DNA of 64,000 nucleotides from Ecdyonurus torrentis (lineage: Eukaryota; Arthropoda; Insecta; Ephemeroptera; Heptageniidae), in contig OX439134.1 of NCBI GenBank assembly GCA_949318235.1, positions 19,150,556-19,214,555 on the forward strand, in the 5' to 3' direction. The position numbers and the translations under genes were made by a program. The notes under the pieces were generated by a model that was not told the DNA's origin, made no database searches, and saw only the letters and a list, made by a program, of their open reading frames with translations. Below, in pieces: positions 1 to 10,702 of the stretch (its first letter is position 1; the number at the start of each line of letters is the position of its first letter).

Positions 1-134
1 AATGTAAACTTTCCATTGTTGTTTAGAGCAAAGTAACTTCAGTGAAAATGCATTTTGTTCGTCTTCTGAAAATTTTAATTCTTCATTTCCGGTATTTTTT
101 ACGTTTTTAAGGTGAAAAAAAAAATTCATTTTCC

Positions 135-159
135 TTTTTTTTTTTTTTTTTTTTTTTTT
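135..159. repeat. Poly-T tract
   Basis: A 25-base T run within the predicted intron downstream (minus strand) of the signal-peptide exon. It creates the lysine run of a spurious open frame. The rest of 1-304 shows no further exon with recognisable splice sites. Confidence 0.9.
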
Positions 160-310
160 AATTTTTGAAATGTTGAACTTTTTTTGGAAGTAGATGTTGG
201 CGATCGGGCAAAATCGGAAAAGACAAACGAACTGCGCTTTCTCAGCTTTAAAGTATCTCCAGTTACATTGGTGTATAGTGCAAGTGTGTTTGATAGATAT
301 GTAGACTTAC

Positions 311-442
311 ATTTCTGACGATGTTGTCGAAGCGTGGACAACGTGAAGCGAGTGCTCCACACAGATCCACACGAACAACAAGCAGAAGGCCGCGCGCAGC
401 AGCTCACAAGTGCGCGCCGGTAGCACCATCATTTTATGGCAT
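311..442 (-). CDS. First coding exon of a secreted or membrane protein (partial gene)
   Basis: Read on the minus strand, a TTTTTATGTTTCAG acceptor ends at 443 and a perfect GTAAGT donor lies at 310-305. Two consecutive in-frame ATGs (432-430, 429-427) open 40 codons plus two bases, so the following intron is phase 2. The peptide begins MMVLPARTCELLRAA, then a hydrophobic core AFCLLFVWICV, then VEHSLHVVHA followed by STTSSE. That layout is a signal peptide, with a plausible cleavage after VHA near residue 34. About 70% of third codon positions are G or C, against about 30% GC in the surroundings, which strongly supports coding. The second ATG has A at -3 and G at +4. Unspliced read-through would stop at once after the donor (ATG TAA), so splicing is required. 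The remaining exons lie left of position 1. The mature protein cannot be named from this exon. A longer overlapping frame lacks an ATG and runs into poly-lysine. Confidence 0.72.
434..442 (-). promoter_or_regulatory. Two-codon upstream ORF (ATG CCA TAA)
   Basis: If the exon begins after the AG at 444-443, its first nine bases are a minimal ORF, Met-Pro-stop. It ends one base before the main ATG at 432. Such an arrangement could lower or condition initiation at the main start. The reading is direct; the regulatory role is inference and depends on the acceptor being used. Confidence 0.4.
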
Positions 443-852
443 CTGAAACATAAAAACATTAATTAATTACGCTACAAATTTAAAATTATAATCACTTGGG
501 TAAAATAAGTAAAAGTGTATCTGATTAAAAAAAAAAAAAAAAGTTTCATTATAATGTATATAATTTTCCTACATCTATATCTATTAACAAAATTGCTCCT
601 GGCTAGTTGAACTATATAATTACTTTTTATTATTTTACATTAAAGTCTAGACCCAGTTGTCATGATAATGAATTTTTACGTGTTATTTAAATGGAAATCG
701 TAAATTCTCAACTGTTGTCACTTTGAGAAATATTAAGTTGAGAGCATTTTTGATGCCACAATTGAGTTCAATGTTATATCCTGTTGTGTCAAAAAATTTC
801 AAGTTTCAACTCTCTAGCTTTTTTAGTTGAGGTAATAATAATATTTATTTAT
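443..852. other. Putative 5' intron or upstream region of the left-edge gene
   Basis: AT-rich sequence upstream of the signal-peptide exon on the minus strand. It holds a 16-17 base A run near 526-542 and TTAAT-type branch-point candidates near 463-470. I see no upstream exon, TATA box or other gene. Confidence 0.4.
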
Positions 853-1125
853 AGGCGTAGAACACCTTGAACAAAAAGTTGTGTAATATCCTAACAAATT
901 TGAAAATCAACGTTGATTTGGCCGAAGTCATTGGTTTTGTAATTTGCTCGCTTGTTTATGCGCGCGTGGACCAGGTGAGCTGTGACGTCATTGCCCGGTC
1001 GCGCCATTTCGTGAATGGAAAATAAATTAGAAATCAATGACTTCGGCCAAATCAACGTTAATTTTCAGGTTTGTTAGGATATAAGTATAACACAACTTTT
1101 TTTGTTCAAGGTGTTTTCTACGCCT
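853..1125. mobile_element. MITE family A, copy 1 (degenerate ends)
   Basis: A palindromic element starting AGGCGTAGAACACC and ending with its complement (GTTTTCTACGCCT). The arms carry ATCAACGTTGATTTGGCC and ATTAGAAATCAATGAC motifs. The centre holds TGACGTCA at 983-990. Other copies are at 30912, 41828 and 43224. The flanks here (TTAT and TTGG) no longer match a clean TTAA, so this is an old copy. It lies upstream of the left-edge exon. Confidence 0.85.
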
Positions 1126-1702
1126 TTGGTGTTTATTAACATTTGAAAAATAAACGAAAAATAAAATTTAAAATTTAGCCTGGACAAATGCTAGCGTGTT
1201 TCTATGACATACCTGGGTCAATAAAAAAATCTTATTTATTTGTAATGTACATTTTTTTATTTATTTATTTTTATTATTTGATTTTTCCTTAACGTACAAA
1301 CCGATCGAATTAATATCGATTTCAATTTAAAACCATTATTTCCCGACAATTCTATAGTATTATTCATAATAATTGACTTCTCGGATAAGAAACACAATTG
1401 AAGAACATGAAGTTCCACTTTAAACAAGAGACTATAATGTTGTTGTGCGAAACTTGACTTGACTCGCTTGCTATTTATCGATTATCGACTTTATTGCTCT
1501 TTGATCCAAACTTGTTAAACTGTCTTTAAGTCGTCACAAACACAAACAAGTAAAACAAGTCTGTAAGACAAATCTTTTCTTTCTTTTTTTTTTTTTATAT
1601 ATACTGTACGTTTATGACACCTACATTTTGGTAACATAATATAGGCTAAATTAAATAATTGTCTAAACCACTGTAAGTTACAAAACATCAAAACCTTGTT
1701 AA

Positions 1703-1704
<2 letters not shown>
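1126..1704. other. No gene seen
   Basis: AT-rich unique-looking sequence with several short T and A runs. No exon-like GC-rich patch or recognised repeat. Confidence 0.4.
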
Positions 1705-1760
<56 letters not shown>

Positions 1761-1776
1761 AGAGAGAGAGAGAGAG
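1705..1776. repeat. Compound (AT)n-(GA)n microsatellite
   Basis: About 26 AT units followed, after AAA, by about 8 GA units. The open frames across it are artefacts. Confidence 0.97.
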
Positions 1777-1827
1777 CGTCAGTATTGAACGTATGGAAGT
1801 AAGTATTATCTTCATTCAAGTATACAC

Positions 1828-2062
1828 ACACAGACAAAAATATATGCGTAACAAATAAGTAATAATTACGCCAGCCCATTTTCAGCACAATTTGTTCAAT
1901 ACAATATTATCTATGCTATACTTCACAATTATTATGTTATAAAAGCATAAATATTATGTTATTCAGCATAGTTATTTATTTTGTTTTAGTTTAACATCAT
2001 TTGCTCTATAATGATATAAATATATAAATGCAGCATAAATTACGTGATTTGTTCTTTCCGTG
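1828..2062 (-). mobile_element. MITE family E copy
   Basis: Starts with a CAGACAAAAATA-type end and finishes TTCTTTCCGTG. The interior repeats TTATGCT/AGCATAA words typical of family E, including CAGCACAATTTGTTCAATACA and GCAGCATAAATTACGT. It abuts a family C element directly. Confidence 0.75.
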
Positions 2063-2462
2063 TAGAGAATAGAAAGTAGTAGAGGTTTAAAACTGATAGT
2101 TAAAAACATTGTCTCTAATCATTAATGTGCATACATCAAATTATAATGCACAGAGAGTACCTAAAATTATACAAAATTCAATACTAGAGTCTATGCATGT
2201 AAAATGTTTACTCACACCAATAGTACATAGGTACTGTCTACTAGTGAAATGTGATAGAGAGTATACTCTAATGTTAACGGAGAACCCATCACTCATCATA
2301 CTTACATTGACACTAGCCTCTACAATATTGAATATTTAGTGAAAATACACTTGTGCTTTGACGTGCAATCAAAGCATTTCATATATATGCTCTAAGCATT
2401 CGTGTGTTGTGAGTAAACATCAGTTTTTTGAGTGTATTATAGACGTGTGGGATGTTAAGAAA
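2063..2462 (+). mobile_element. MITE family C copy
   Basis: Shares GTAGTAGAGGTT near its left end, CTAGTGAAATGTGATAGAGAG, CTAGCCTCTACAATATTGAA and GTGAGTAAACATCAGTTTTT near its right end with seven other copies in the window. About 400 bp, non-coding, with no transposase. The short open frames inside are fortuitous. Confidence 0.85.
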
Positions 2463-2884
2463 AAAATAAAGCACTTTCAGATGTTTCAATACCAATATTT
2501 GGTATGCTACAATCTAATTATAGAGCTATTAGAGAGCAACTTACAACATTTTAACATATCCACTGAATAAATAATATTGGTGTTACTCATAACATCTGTG
2601 CTCATAAATCAATATTTGAGTGTTAGGCAAGGTGTTGAGTAATAATGACACAACGTATGGGTAGTTTTTACTTAAAGTCACGATGTATGCTAATAACATC
2701 TCAAAAATAAAACTTACGTTTGTAATAATTTAACCTGATCGGTTGTGTAAACTTCTAGACGATAGAATGTTTAGTACTTGAAATCACGTGTATGTGTTAA
2801 AATATTTTTGACTGGCGTTGACTTATTGCCAACTAGTTGTGTTCGTTTTCTTTGCTCGATATGCAAACTTTAGTTGTTAGTAAT

Positions 2885-2995
2885 AATGCTGTTCGTAAAC
2901 CCTATGTTCTCTGCACCAAAAATGACGATCGCCTTGGTTATTCAAATGGAATGAGCATTTTTTGGTGCAAGAGAACAGGGTTTACGAACAGCATT
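2885..2995. repeat. Foldback repeat with 40-bp arms
   Basis: Left arm 2885-2924 and right arm 2956-2995 are near-perfect inverse complements around a 31-base loop. The arm starts AATGCTGTTCGTAAACC. A further diverged half arm (GGTTTACGAACACTATTAG) follows the GA array at 3147-3165. It is probably a small MITE. Confidence 0.8.
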
Positions 2996-3081
2996 AATAT
3001 GTTTGTTAGCCCTGTTCCCTTGATCTACAAAATGCGCAATTCCATTTAAAAAGCAATAGTTGATAGTCAATTTTTGTAGTT

Positions 3082-3083
<2 letters not shown>

Positions 3084-3145
<62 letters not shown>
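3084..3145. repeat. (GA)n microsatellite
   Basis: About 31 GA units, lying between the foldback repeat and a third partial arm. Confidence 0.97.
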
Positions 3146-3149
<4 letters not shown>

Positions 3150-3489
3150 TTACGAACACTATTAGTGTACTGCTTACATAGCTACAAATTATTAAAATTA
3201 GTTAACAAAACATTTTAGTTTTAGAATTTTAATTCATAAGAAAGGTAATTTTGACTGATTATTTGTGATTCTGTTTCTGTTTCTGGATTTTCTTTCTGTC
3301 AGTTTTTAATATGTAAAAGTGTGATTAGTCTTTTGTTTAAATATTTCTTCTTTGTAACTGAAGTAGTTTGTTTTTTTAAAAATCACTTCCACTTATTTAC
3401 TATCCTTCTACATCGCAAAATCATTCCTTATGACATTAAAATTAATTACTGCTTCAAGATTTGAAATTTTAATTGAAGGATAATACAAA

Positions 3490-3720
3490 GAAAAAAGAAA
3501 TTACGTAATTTATTTATGTTGCATTGAACAATTACTGTACAGTAGAGCAAAACTGTAGATATTTTGTAATAACATAAGTGATTATGCTGAACTTCTTAAC
3601 TATTATGTTATGTATGTATATTATTATCGCATTACAATATAACATAAATTATGTTTATATGCATAAATATTGCTGCATTGAGCTAGCATAATTATTATGT
3701 ATTAATTTTTTGTAGATACA
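3490..3720 (+). mobile_element. MITE family E copy (second subfamily)
   Basis: Begins AAAGAAATTACGTAATTTAT and ends CTAGCATAATTATTATGTATT. It has AACATAAGTGATTATGCTGA and TTGCTGCATTGAGCTAGC in common with the copies at 28597 and 55372. Confidence 0.75.
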
Positions 3721-4124
3721 CTTTTACATTTTTAAAGACAAATAACAAATTCAACAAAGAAAAAAGTCTTGAGTTACACACATTACGTTTCTTTTGAGCG
3801 TCGCTCTACTCAAGCTAGCGCCACAAAAACGAACATACCTACCAAGGAATACATACACAGTTTAATGTACGGTAAAATCGTAATTTATTAAGTGAAGAGT
3901 GAAAGTACAAGTTTAACAGAAATGCTTTCGTTTTTTGACACTTTGGTTTGAACTTTATGTGAAAGTGAACGACATACACTTAGAGAACTCATCGATACAC
4001 TTATTGACAAAAAAAAATGATATAAATATTGACAAGGTAGAGTAAAAATATGGAACAATGATTGCTTTTTTTTTTAAAGAAATATACACTTTCATTATTT
4101 GATCTTCTTTTTTCGTTCGTTTAG

Positions 4125-4322
4125 ATGTGATAAAAAGGAAATTTTATGTTAAAATTAAAAACCTGAAAAGGAAGTGCTGGAAACGGAAACCACGTGACGT
4201 TAAAAGTGGAAGAAAACTGCACCTGCAGCAAGCTAGGCTTGAGCCACCTTCAATTTTTAGCGCCACGTTGTTTCCGTTTCCGGAACTTTCTTTTCCGCTT
4301 TTTTGTTTTGTTTTTGTTTCCA
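4125..4322. mobile_element. Foldback MITE family D, copy 1
   Basis: The left arm GGAAGTGCTGGAAACGGAAA followed by CCACGTGACGTTAAAAGTGG pairs with the right arm near 4260-4322 (CGCCACGTTG, CCGTTTCCGGAACTTTC). A second copy at 63774 is better preserved. Two opposed open frames are shadows of the palindrome. The arm carries the E-box CACGTG. Confidence 0.7.
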
Positions 4323-4339
4323 TAAAATATCATTGAGCT

Positions 4340-4490
4340 GCTGTTGAGGCATGTAACTTTTTCCCCGAACTTCCGTTCACTCTTGTCTGGTCTATAAGAA
4401 GAAAAAAGAAAACAAATTGACAACCATACAAAAACGTCGTAAATAGGTAGTGACGTCATGATCAGGTGTTCTTAGCAAAGGATTATACTA
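4340..4490 (-). mobile_element. Repeat family I, copy 1
   Basis: Matches, in reverse, the segment at 11755-11960: CAACAGCAGCTCA, a region following ACGACGTTT, and CCTGATCATGACGTCACTAC. It contains TGACGTCA at 4451-4458. It directly follows family D copy 1. Confidence 0.6.
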
Positions 4491-4984
4491 CATCTTAGTG
4501 ATTATACTACATAAAAAAATAGTTAAGATTTTCAACATTCTTATGTTATTTTAAAATAGAAAAATTGTTCCAATTAATGAATCATTGAATACAGTCTAAA
4601 TAATATAATTTAATATTTCAGTTTGAAGTAATAAGAGTTCTCCACATTGTTACTTTTATATTGTTGTAACACTCTTTTAAATTGGGTCATTTTTCAAACC
4701 CCCTCAAATATATTGTTCAAAATCTCGCTTATCATAAACTATATTAGACGACTTTAAGCTATGAATTTTTAGTATGTTAGTTTTTTTCTCTCTTTACTAA
4801 TAATCACGTATATAATTACAATTTTTATCATAAGTTACCATTAGTTTTTAAATTATGTAAAAAAAAAAAAAAAAAGAGGATAACTTTTGAATTTCTGTGA
4901 TATGAGCCTTTTAACTGCATCCCTTAACTGAAACTGTTTGGGGAGGTACACTTCGTATTGCTAGGGGAGGGATACTGACTGCGG

Positions 4985-4986
<2 letters not shown>

Positions 4987-5041
<55 letters not shown>
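4987..5041. repeat. (CT)n microsatellite
   Basis: About 27 CT units. The flanking 4491-4986 and 5042-5768 are AT-rich with no recognised gene, apart from an isolated GC-richer patch at 5335-5400 (CpGs and TGACGTCA at 5356-5363) of unknown nature. Confidence 0.95.
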
Positions 5042-5044
<3 letters not shown>

Positions 5045-5768
5045 TTCTGCAGCCACTTGCGCGTTTTTTTTAAACATCTGACATTCTACTCTAAATTTTT
5101 TATAACTTCGTTACATTCAAATCCCAAAAAAATTTACAACAAAAATAAAAATATAAATAAATAAATAAACAATACCAAATTATTTTTGGGAAAATATTGA
5201 CAGTAAAAATTTAACCTACAAATATTTAAAAACAATAATTATGTAACACTATCTTACTTTATTTTAGTAACACTGTATATTGAAGTTTAAAATTCCCGCC
5301 ATATTCCCAAGTTGTATAAATGTTAGTATAGCAACGTATGCGGCACGAGACATGGTGACGTCACACTTTTGCCGCACCGCCGGAACACCAGACTCGCAAC
5401 CCTATCCAACATTTTTTATATATATATATTTTTTTTTGTGTCATGTCCTGACTATACTATCGATTTAATCCCTTCACACTACCCTATGTACATTAATGTA
5501 CTAGTACATAACCCTATGTATATGTATTTGGGGAAATATAACATTATTTTTATTGTATTATATGTATATAGGTAATGGGGTATAGTATTGATTTTTAACT
5601 TATAAATTTTATATCCTGAAATATATGCAACAATTTGGGTAGATATGTAATGCGGAGCAGTATCATTTCAACATAGGGGCAAAGCTAGCTTAGGGAGAAG
5701 GCTTTTACAAAAATTATTACTTTTTCAAAAATATTGTCTTATAATAGAATAGTATAGTTTCAATTGGA

Positions 5769-5769
5769 T

Positions 5770-5804
<35 letters not shown>

Positions 5805-5805
5805 C

Positions 5806-5868
<63 letters not shown>

Positions 5869-5869
5869 T
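5769..5869. repeat. (TTTA)n microsatellite
   Basis: About 25 TTTA units with one TTTA-to-CTTA variant near 5803. It passes within a few bases into the TTCA array. The 184-codon open frame over both (FIYL, then FIHS repeats) is an artefact of stop-free tetranucleotides. Confidence 0.97.
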
Positions 5870-5878
5870 CTATCAATT

Positions 5879-6200
5879 ATTCATTCATTCATTCATTCAT
5901 TCATTCATTCATTCATTCATTCATTCATTCATTCATTCATTCATTCATTCATTCATTCATTCATTCATTCATTCATTCATTCATTCATTCATTCATTCAT
6001 TCATTCATTCATTCATTCATTCATTCATTCATTCATTCATTCATTCATTCATTCATTCATTCATTCATTCATTCATTCATTCATTCATTCATTCATTCAT
6101 TCATTCATTCATTCATTCATTCATTCATTCATTCATTCATTCATTCATTCATTCATTCATTCATTCATTCATTCATTCATTCATTCATTCATTCATTCAT
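5879..6200. repeat. (ATTC)n giant microsatellite
   Basis: About 80 nearly perfect units, 322 bp. All three plus-strand frames are free of stops because the repeat contains none, so the Phe-Ile-His-Ser polypeptide is spurious. Confidence 0.98.
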
Positions 6201-6696
6201 ACGTTTTTTTTCAGTTATATGCTATATTTTTTTATTTCTAGAAATAAAAAAGCATGTTATGTTAATTCATGAAAGCAAAAAATTGAAAAGAAACCACTTT
6301 ATAATTTCAACCATTTAAAATATTAACAATGCATGCAAAATAATTTAACAAAAAAAGGTAAACATTAAATGGCACACACAATAGAAAACAACCCACATGA
6401 TATTTATAATTCAACCCGAACATATGTAATATGTGGTACATACATACGCAATATCAAATCTCTGAGCTGAGCTCACTCTCGGCTTATTTATTCAATATTT
6501 GAGACCCTAGAGACCAAGGAAGGGAGGGTTTAGTTGAATATTTCATGTAGCATGCACCCCGGTGTGCCTCAAATGTGAAGTTTAACTTTGGGAAAACATG
6601 TGCGGACACCAGATTTGACCAAAAATATAACTCTTACTAGCATTTTAAATAAAATATATCAAATTATATATAAAAAAAAAAAAACATACATATTTC
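6201..6696. other. No gene seen
   Basis: AT-rich, with a moderately GC-richer stretch near 6460-6570 (GAGACCCTAGAGACC, CACCCCGGTGTGCC). That stretch may be a TE remnant but matches nothing else here. Confidence 0.4.
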
Positions 6697-6977
6697 ACGG
6701 AAAAAAGAAAAATTACGTAATTTATTATGCTGCATATTTTGTCATATAGAATATATTTATGTTGCTTAATTTAATAGAATATGGACAAAAATAACTATGT
6801 AATAATTATGCTAGCTCAGTTTTAGCACAATTTGTTTAATACAGCATAATTTATGACATAAATATGTTACATTGCATAAATATTATATTGTACAGCATAA
6901 TTATTTATGCTATTCTAATTTAGCATCAATTAAATGACATAAATACAGCATAAATTATGTAATTTATTCTTTCCGTA
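6697..6977 (-). mobile_element. Two abutting family E copies
   Basis: A truncated copy (CACGGAAAAAAGAAAAATTA, 6697-6781) is followed by a fuller copy in the opposite sense (TGGACAAAAATAACTATG to TTCTTTCCGT). AGCATAA words, GCACAATTTGTTTAATACA and CATCAATTAAATGACATAA identify the family. Confidence 0.75.
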
Positions 6978-7267
6978 AATACTGTACATAATGATGCTGT
7001 ACAACGTTAATATTATGCTATATATATGTAACATATCATTATACAGTATTGTAATAATTATGATAACTACGAGAACAAATATTGAACAATCGGATTTTTA
7101 GTAAAATAATTTTTAGTATTTTATAGTTTGCATGTATGTATATTATCCCAATACAATACGTTACATTTCTTCAATGCTAGTTTCACAGTGCCTTGGATAC
7201 ATTTTGAACTAATTTAAATTACATTTTAATTTTAAGCGTATAGATTATAGAGCTGCAAGAATGCATT

Positions 7268-7444
7268 TCGATCATTTTGCGAAAAAAAGGCCTATCTCGT
7301 ATTTTGTCAGGGGAAGCAAAAGGTCTATCTCCATAACGTTCGGGAACGAGATAGGCCTTTTGCTTCCACTGACAAAAAACGAGATAGGCCTTTTGCTTCC
7401 CCTGACAAAATACGAGATATACCTTTTTTTTCGCAACAAGATCG
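7268..7444. mobile_element. Foldback MITE family H, copy 1
   Basis: Ends TCGATCATTTTGCG and CGCAACAAGATCGA. Arms contain GGCCTATCTCGTATTTTGTC. A third, tandem half unit (7344-7380) repeats GAGATAGGCCTTTTGCTTCC. Mirror-image open frames on both strands come from the palindrome. The related copy is at 59815. Confidence 0.8.
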
Positions 7445-7840
7445 ATTTAGACATTTTTTTTTAGCAGAAAAGCTGCACAAATTAAATATTATTAAAATTA
7501 AATTAAATATTTATTAATGTTTGTTATTATTAACATTATTAAATTATTAAAATTAAAAAAAAAATCTGTAAACTTGCGCATCAAATTTGTAGATAACGCA
7601 AAAAATTCTTCAATAAATTTTATTTTCTGTGGAAATTTCTACCTTTGTTATAAACATTTCTGTCACTTCACGTGGCAACAAAATTTTGATACTCAGATAC
7701 GAACAGACTTTAGCACTTTTTTTATTTTTATAAAAATATAATAAAACAAACATTAAAAAAAAAAAAAAAAGTTATTTAATACGCACTTTAAGAATCAAAC
7801 TCATTTTCATAAACAAGTTATTCTTAGCAACTTGTTGTGT

Positions 7841-7890
7841 TCTCACACTTCACGTATGCACCTAGCAGGGGCTCGAACTTGCACTGGCTA
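7841..7890 (-). mobile_element. SINE fragment (tRNA-like B-box region)
   Basis: In reverse it reads AAGTTCGAGCCCCTGC, then a segment ending ACGTGAAGTGTGAGAACACA. This matches the B-box and downstream part of the SINE at 16667-17017. Confidence 0.6.
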
Positions 7891-8302
7891 GAAGTGTTAC
7901 AAGACTACTAAGAAATGCCAGCACAAACATAAGTACACAATACAAGTAAAATCGGAGGAGTGTACAAAAACAATAAATAAGTATAACTACAAAGTGTTAT
8001 CTCCGAACAAAAAAATCATATATTTTATCTCATAAAATAACAAACGTAATGAAGCACGTAAAAAAAATATAATAAATTTTTATATCTTTAAAAAAAATTA
8101 TATATATATATAAAAAACTTGAGTATTGAGTATTAAATAGACCATAAAATAAAATTACTGCGGACATTTTTGGTTGACATTAAGTGAAACGTTTTCCGAT
8201 ACTTTGTGGATGTTCTGCAGACTGGCCTATAGTCACCCCTCTCGTTAATGTGCGGTGAAATTTACTCTGCAGGTTAATATAGTCCGTACACATTAGATTT
8301 AA

Positions 8303-8631
8303 GGCGGGAAATCAGCTACCACGGGATTTGACTAAAAAGTTGTTAACACAGGAAAATCTGAAATTGTGCAATTTGAAGGTATCTTCAAAAAAAAAATAAT
8401 AATAAAAAAAAATCAGGGGGTCACCGTGCTGGATTTTAAATTATGAATTTCTGAAAATTTAGTTCAAAAGAGCCTATGTAAAGTTTTATGGTTATTTTAT
8501 CTCTCATCTGATGGTTACAGTTTCTGAAAATTTTATCATGGGTAGCTGATACTATTAACTTTTAAATGGCATCATAAAGTTTCCAAGTTTTCTTTTTGAA
8601 TTTTGAAATCCAAGCCATCTAAATGCAACCT
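8303..8631 (+). mobile_element. TTAA-flanked MITE family F, copy 1
   Basis: TTAA at 8299-8302 and 8632-8635. It starts AGG-like (GGCGGGAAATCAGCTACC) and ends GCAACCT. It shares GGGTCACCGTGCT, TTTTATCATGGGTAGCTG and CAAGCCATCTAA with the other F copies. Confidence 0.8.
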
Positions 8632-9294
8632 TTAATAGATATATTATTCTGAAATGAGCAGGCTAGCATAATTGTTACATATTTAATTTTTACTTTGTTA
8701 TCACAATTACAATGAAATTTACAATTTCAAAACTTGCATATTTGTAGTTAATTATATATTAATTAGTACTAATTAAAATCTACTGAGCTGTAAGGAACAA
8801 ATATAGCACAATTGAGCCAAGCATATTGCAAACTACATTTTGTATTTAATATTAAATTGATCTAACTCTGAATTGCCGACGTATTTTATAATAAAATAAT
8901 AATTTACGATGTTTCCGGTTTTAAAAATCAGAATCACGACAAATATATATTTTTTTTACGTATAGAATGAGAAAGTACGATAGAAAAATCTTTCTACAAC
9001 ATTGATTTTTTATATGAGAAATTTTCAAGTGAAAGTTGAAAAAAAAAAAAAAAAAAAAAAAAGGAGAAAAAAAAAAATCTTGGGTGAATGACAAAACTTG
9101 TTTCCACTGCATAAATTTAAAATAACATTTTGAAGATCTTGCTAAAATATATTTTCAATACGAAGTGCTACATTTTTATTATCCTCTCTCAAGAAGAACT
9201 TTAATTTATTATTTTTAAAATATTGCTTTCAAAAAGTATCACTGTTCTAAAATTTTAACCTTGAAAGCTTTGACTTTTTTAATGCTCAGAGTTG

Positions 9295-9440
9295 TGTTAA
9301 TAAATTTGAGAATCTCTAGTCGGCAGACCAAGGTTTTCTGTGGTTTCCCTTCGTCATTCCAGGTGAATACCGGGGCAGTCCCTTATTTGAAGGTTGGCAG
9401 CCACCTCCCTCCCAATCCTATAGTTTTACATCCCTTAATC
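9295..9440 (+). mobile_element. Possible SINE or retroelement core
   Basis: A GC-richer segment with GGCAGACCAAGGTTTTCTGT, GGTTTCCCTTCGTCATTCC and GTGAATACCGGGGCAGTCCC. From memory this resembles a motif dispersed in several invertebrate genomes as part of SINE-like repeats, but I cannot verify that here. No tRNA head or A tail is obvious. The 102-codon frame across it is not convincing protein. Confidence 0.35.
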
Positions 9441-9883
9441 CAAAATAGGACTTTTCAGTGCCATAGCTGGCAAATTTGGTCAAAAAAAAAACTGTTTAGC
9501 TTTTCCCTTCCGTATATATGCTGCCTATGTGTCATTTTTAACATCAGTGGACAGTTTAAATATAAGTAATTTAAAAAATATATATATATTATAAAATTTA
9601 TCATGCAAGTATAAAAATAGCTAATATGAAACCTCCGACAGTTTTCTCGTTTTTAATAAATAAATAAATAATAATGGGAAAAAAAGATCTTAACATATTT
9701 TATTTTGATACATCTACTTTTTTAATTTTTTTTTTATTTAAATAGAATTTCAAAAACAATTTCTTCATACTATTCATATATTTTTTACAATCACTGTATT
9801 TTTAACCATTTATATTTGGCCATGAAATTATAAAAAACAACGTTAATCAAGTGTGTAAAATAACTCTTAATTTTCTAGAATCG

Positions 9884-10035
9884 CACGGAAAAAATTATTA
9901 CGTAATTTATGCTGTATTTATGTCATTATAAGCATAAATGATGCTGAATTAAAACAACATAAATAATTATGCTGTACAACATAATATTTCTTCAATCTAG
10001 CATAATTATTACGTGTTTATTTTTGTCAGTGCAGG
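9884..10035 (+). mobile_element. MITE family E copy (internally shortened)
   Basis: Begins CACGGAAAAAATTATTACG and ends AATTATTACGTGTTTATTTT, with GCATAAATGATGCTGAATTA inside. It is about 150 bp rather than about 215 bp. Confidence 0.8.
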
Positions 10036-10170
10036 ATGAGCGTTTTAACATAAAACACAAATCTATCAATAGGGCATAAAAATATCTGTAATACTAGAAA
10101 GATTAAACTTATCAATAAAGTTATAAAAAATTAAGCTGTTTCATTGAAAATGTAATATATTTTTGCTATC

Positions 10171-10702
10171 TTTAAGTATCAACTTTAAAGCCCTTGTCAA
10201 ATTACTTTTTTTTTTATCATTTAGAATACTATATTGATAATTAACATACCTTATTATCCATGAATTAGACACCAACACGTTGATTTTGTATTTATTTTCA
10301 TTTCATTTTTCACATCCGACAAGATCCAAATGAGGAACTTGGCTGGACGAAAAATGTACAAAAATTGTAACGTAGAATTAAAATTAAAATAAAAAATCGT
10401 TTTGACTGATATATCACGTATCTGACGTCACAATGTACAGATGGGGCCGTGATAGGGGTAAAGAACTTGAGGGAGGGACTTAAATTTATCACGTGACCAG
10501 AGCAATGACTGTGATTTGCGGCGGTACATTGTGACGTCACATACGTGATATAACCGCAAAAAGGAAAATAAACGAAAATAAATATAAAATCAACGTGTTG
10601 GTGTCTACAGTATATCATGGATAATAGGATATGGTAATTATCAAGCTAGTATTCTAAATGATAAAAAAGTAAGTTGACAAGGGCTTTAAGTATCAACTTT
10701 AA
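10171..10702. mobile_element. 0.5-kb palindromic element with TTAA and 18-bp direct flanks
   Basis: Inner ends are TTAA-AGCCCTTGTCAA (10185-10200) and the complement ending at 10689. Arms of more than 100 bp include TATCATTTAGAATACTA and GACACCAACACGTTGATTTT. TGACGTCA lies in both arms (10423-10430, 10532-10539). The 18-bp string TTTAAGTATCAACTTTAA occurs exactly on both sides (10171-10188 and 10685-10702). The 102-codon minus frame inside is a palindrome artefact. Confidence 0.85.

Noticed and set aside
126..407. 93-codon minus-strand open frame with a poly-lysine end
   Set aside because: It has no ATG and overlaps the signal-peptide exon in a different frame; the lysines come from a poly-T tract.
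5764..6318. 184-codon FIYL/FIHS protein, with similar frames at 49182 and 56196
   Set aside because: Stop-free tetranucleotide microsatellites open all three frames on one strand; no non-repeat domain is attached.
9261..9569. 102-codon plus frame over a GC-richer patch
   Set aside because: The patch looks like a repeat core; the frame has no domain and no supported boundaries.
10310..10618. 102-codon minus frame
   Set aside because: Lies wholly within a long palindrome and has no splice or codon-bias support.
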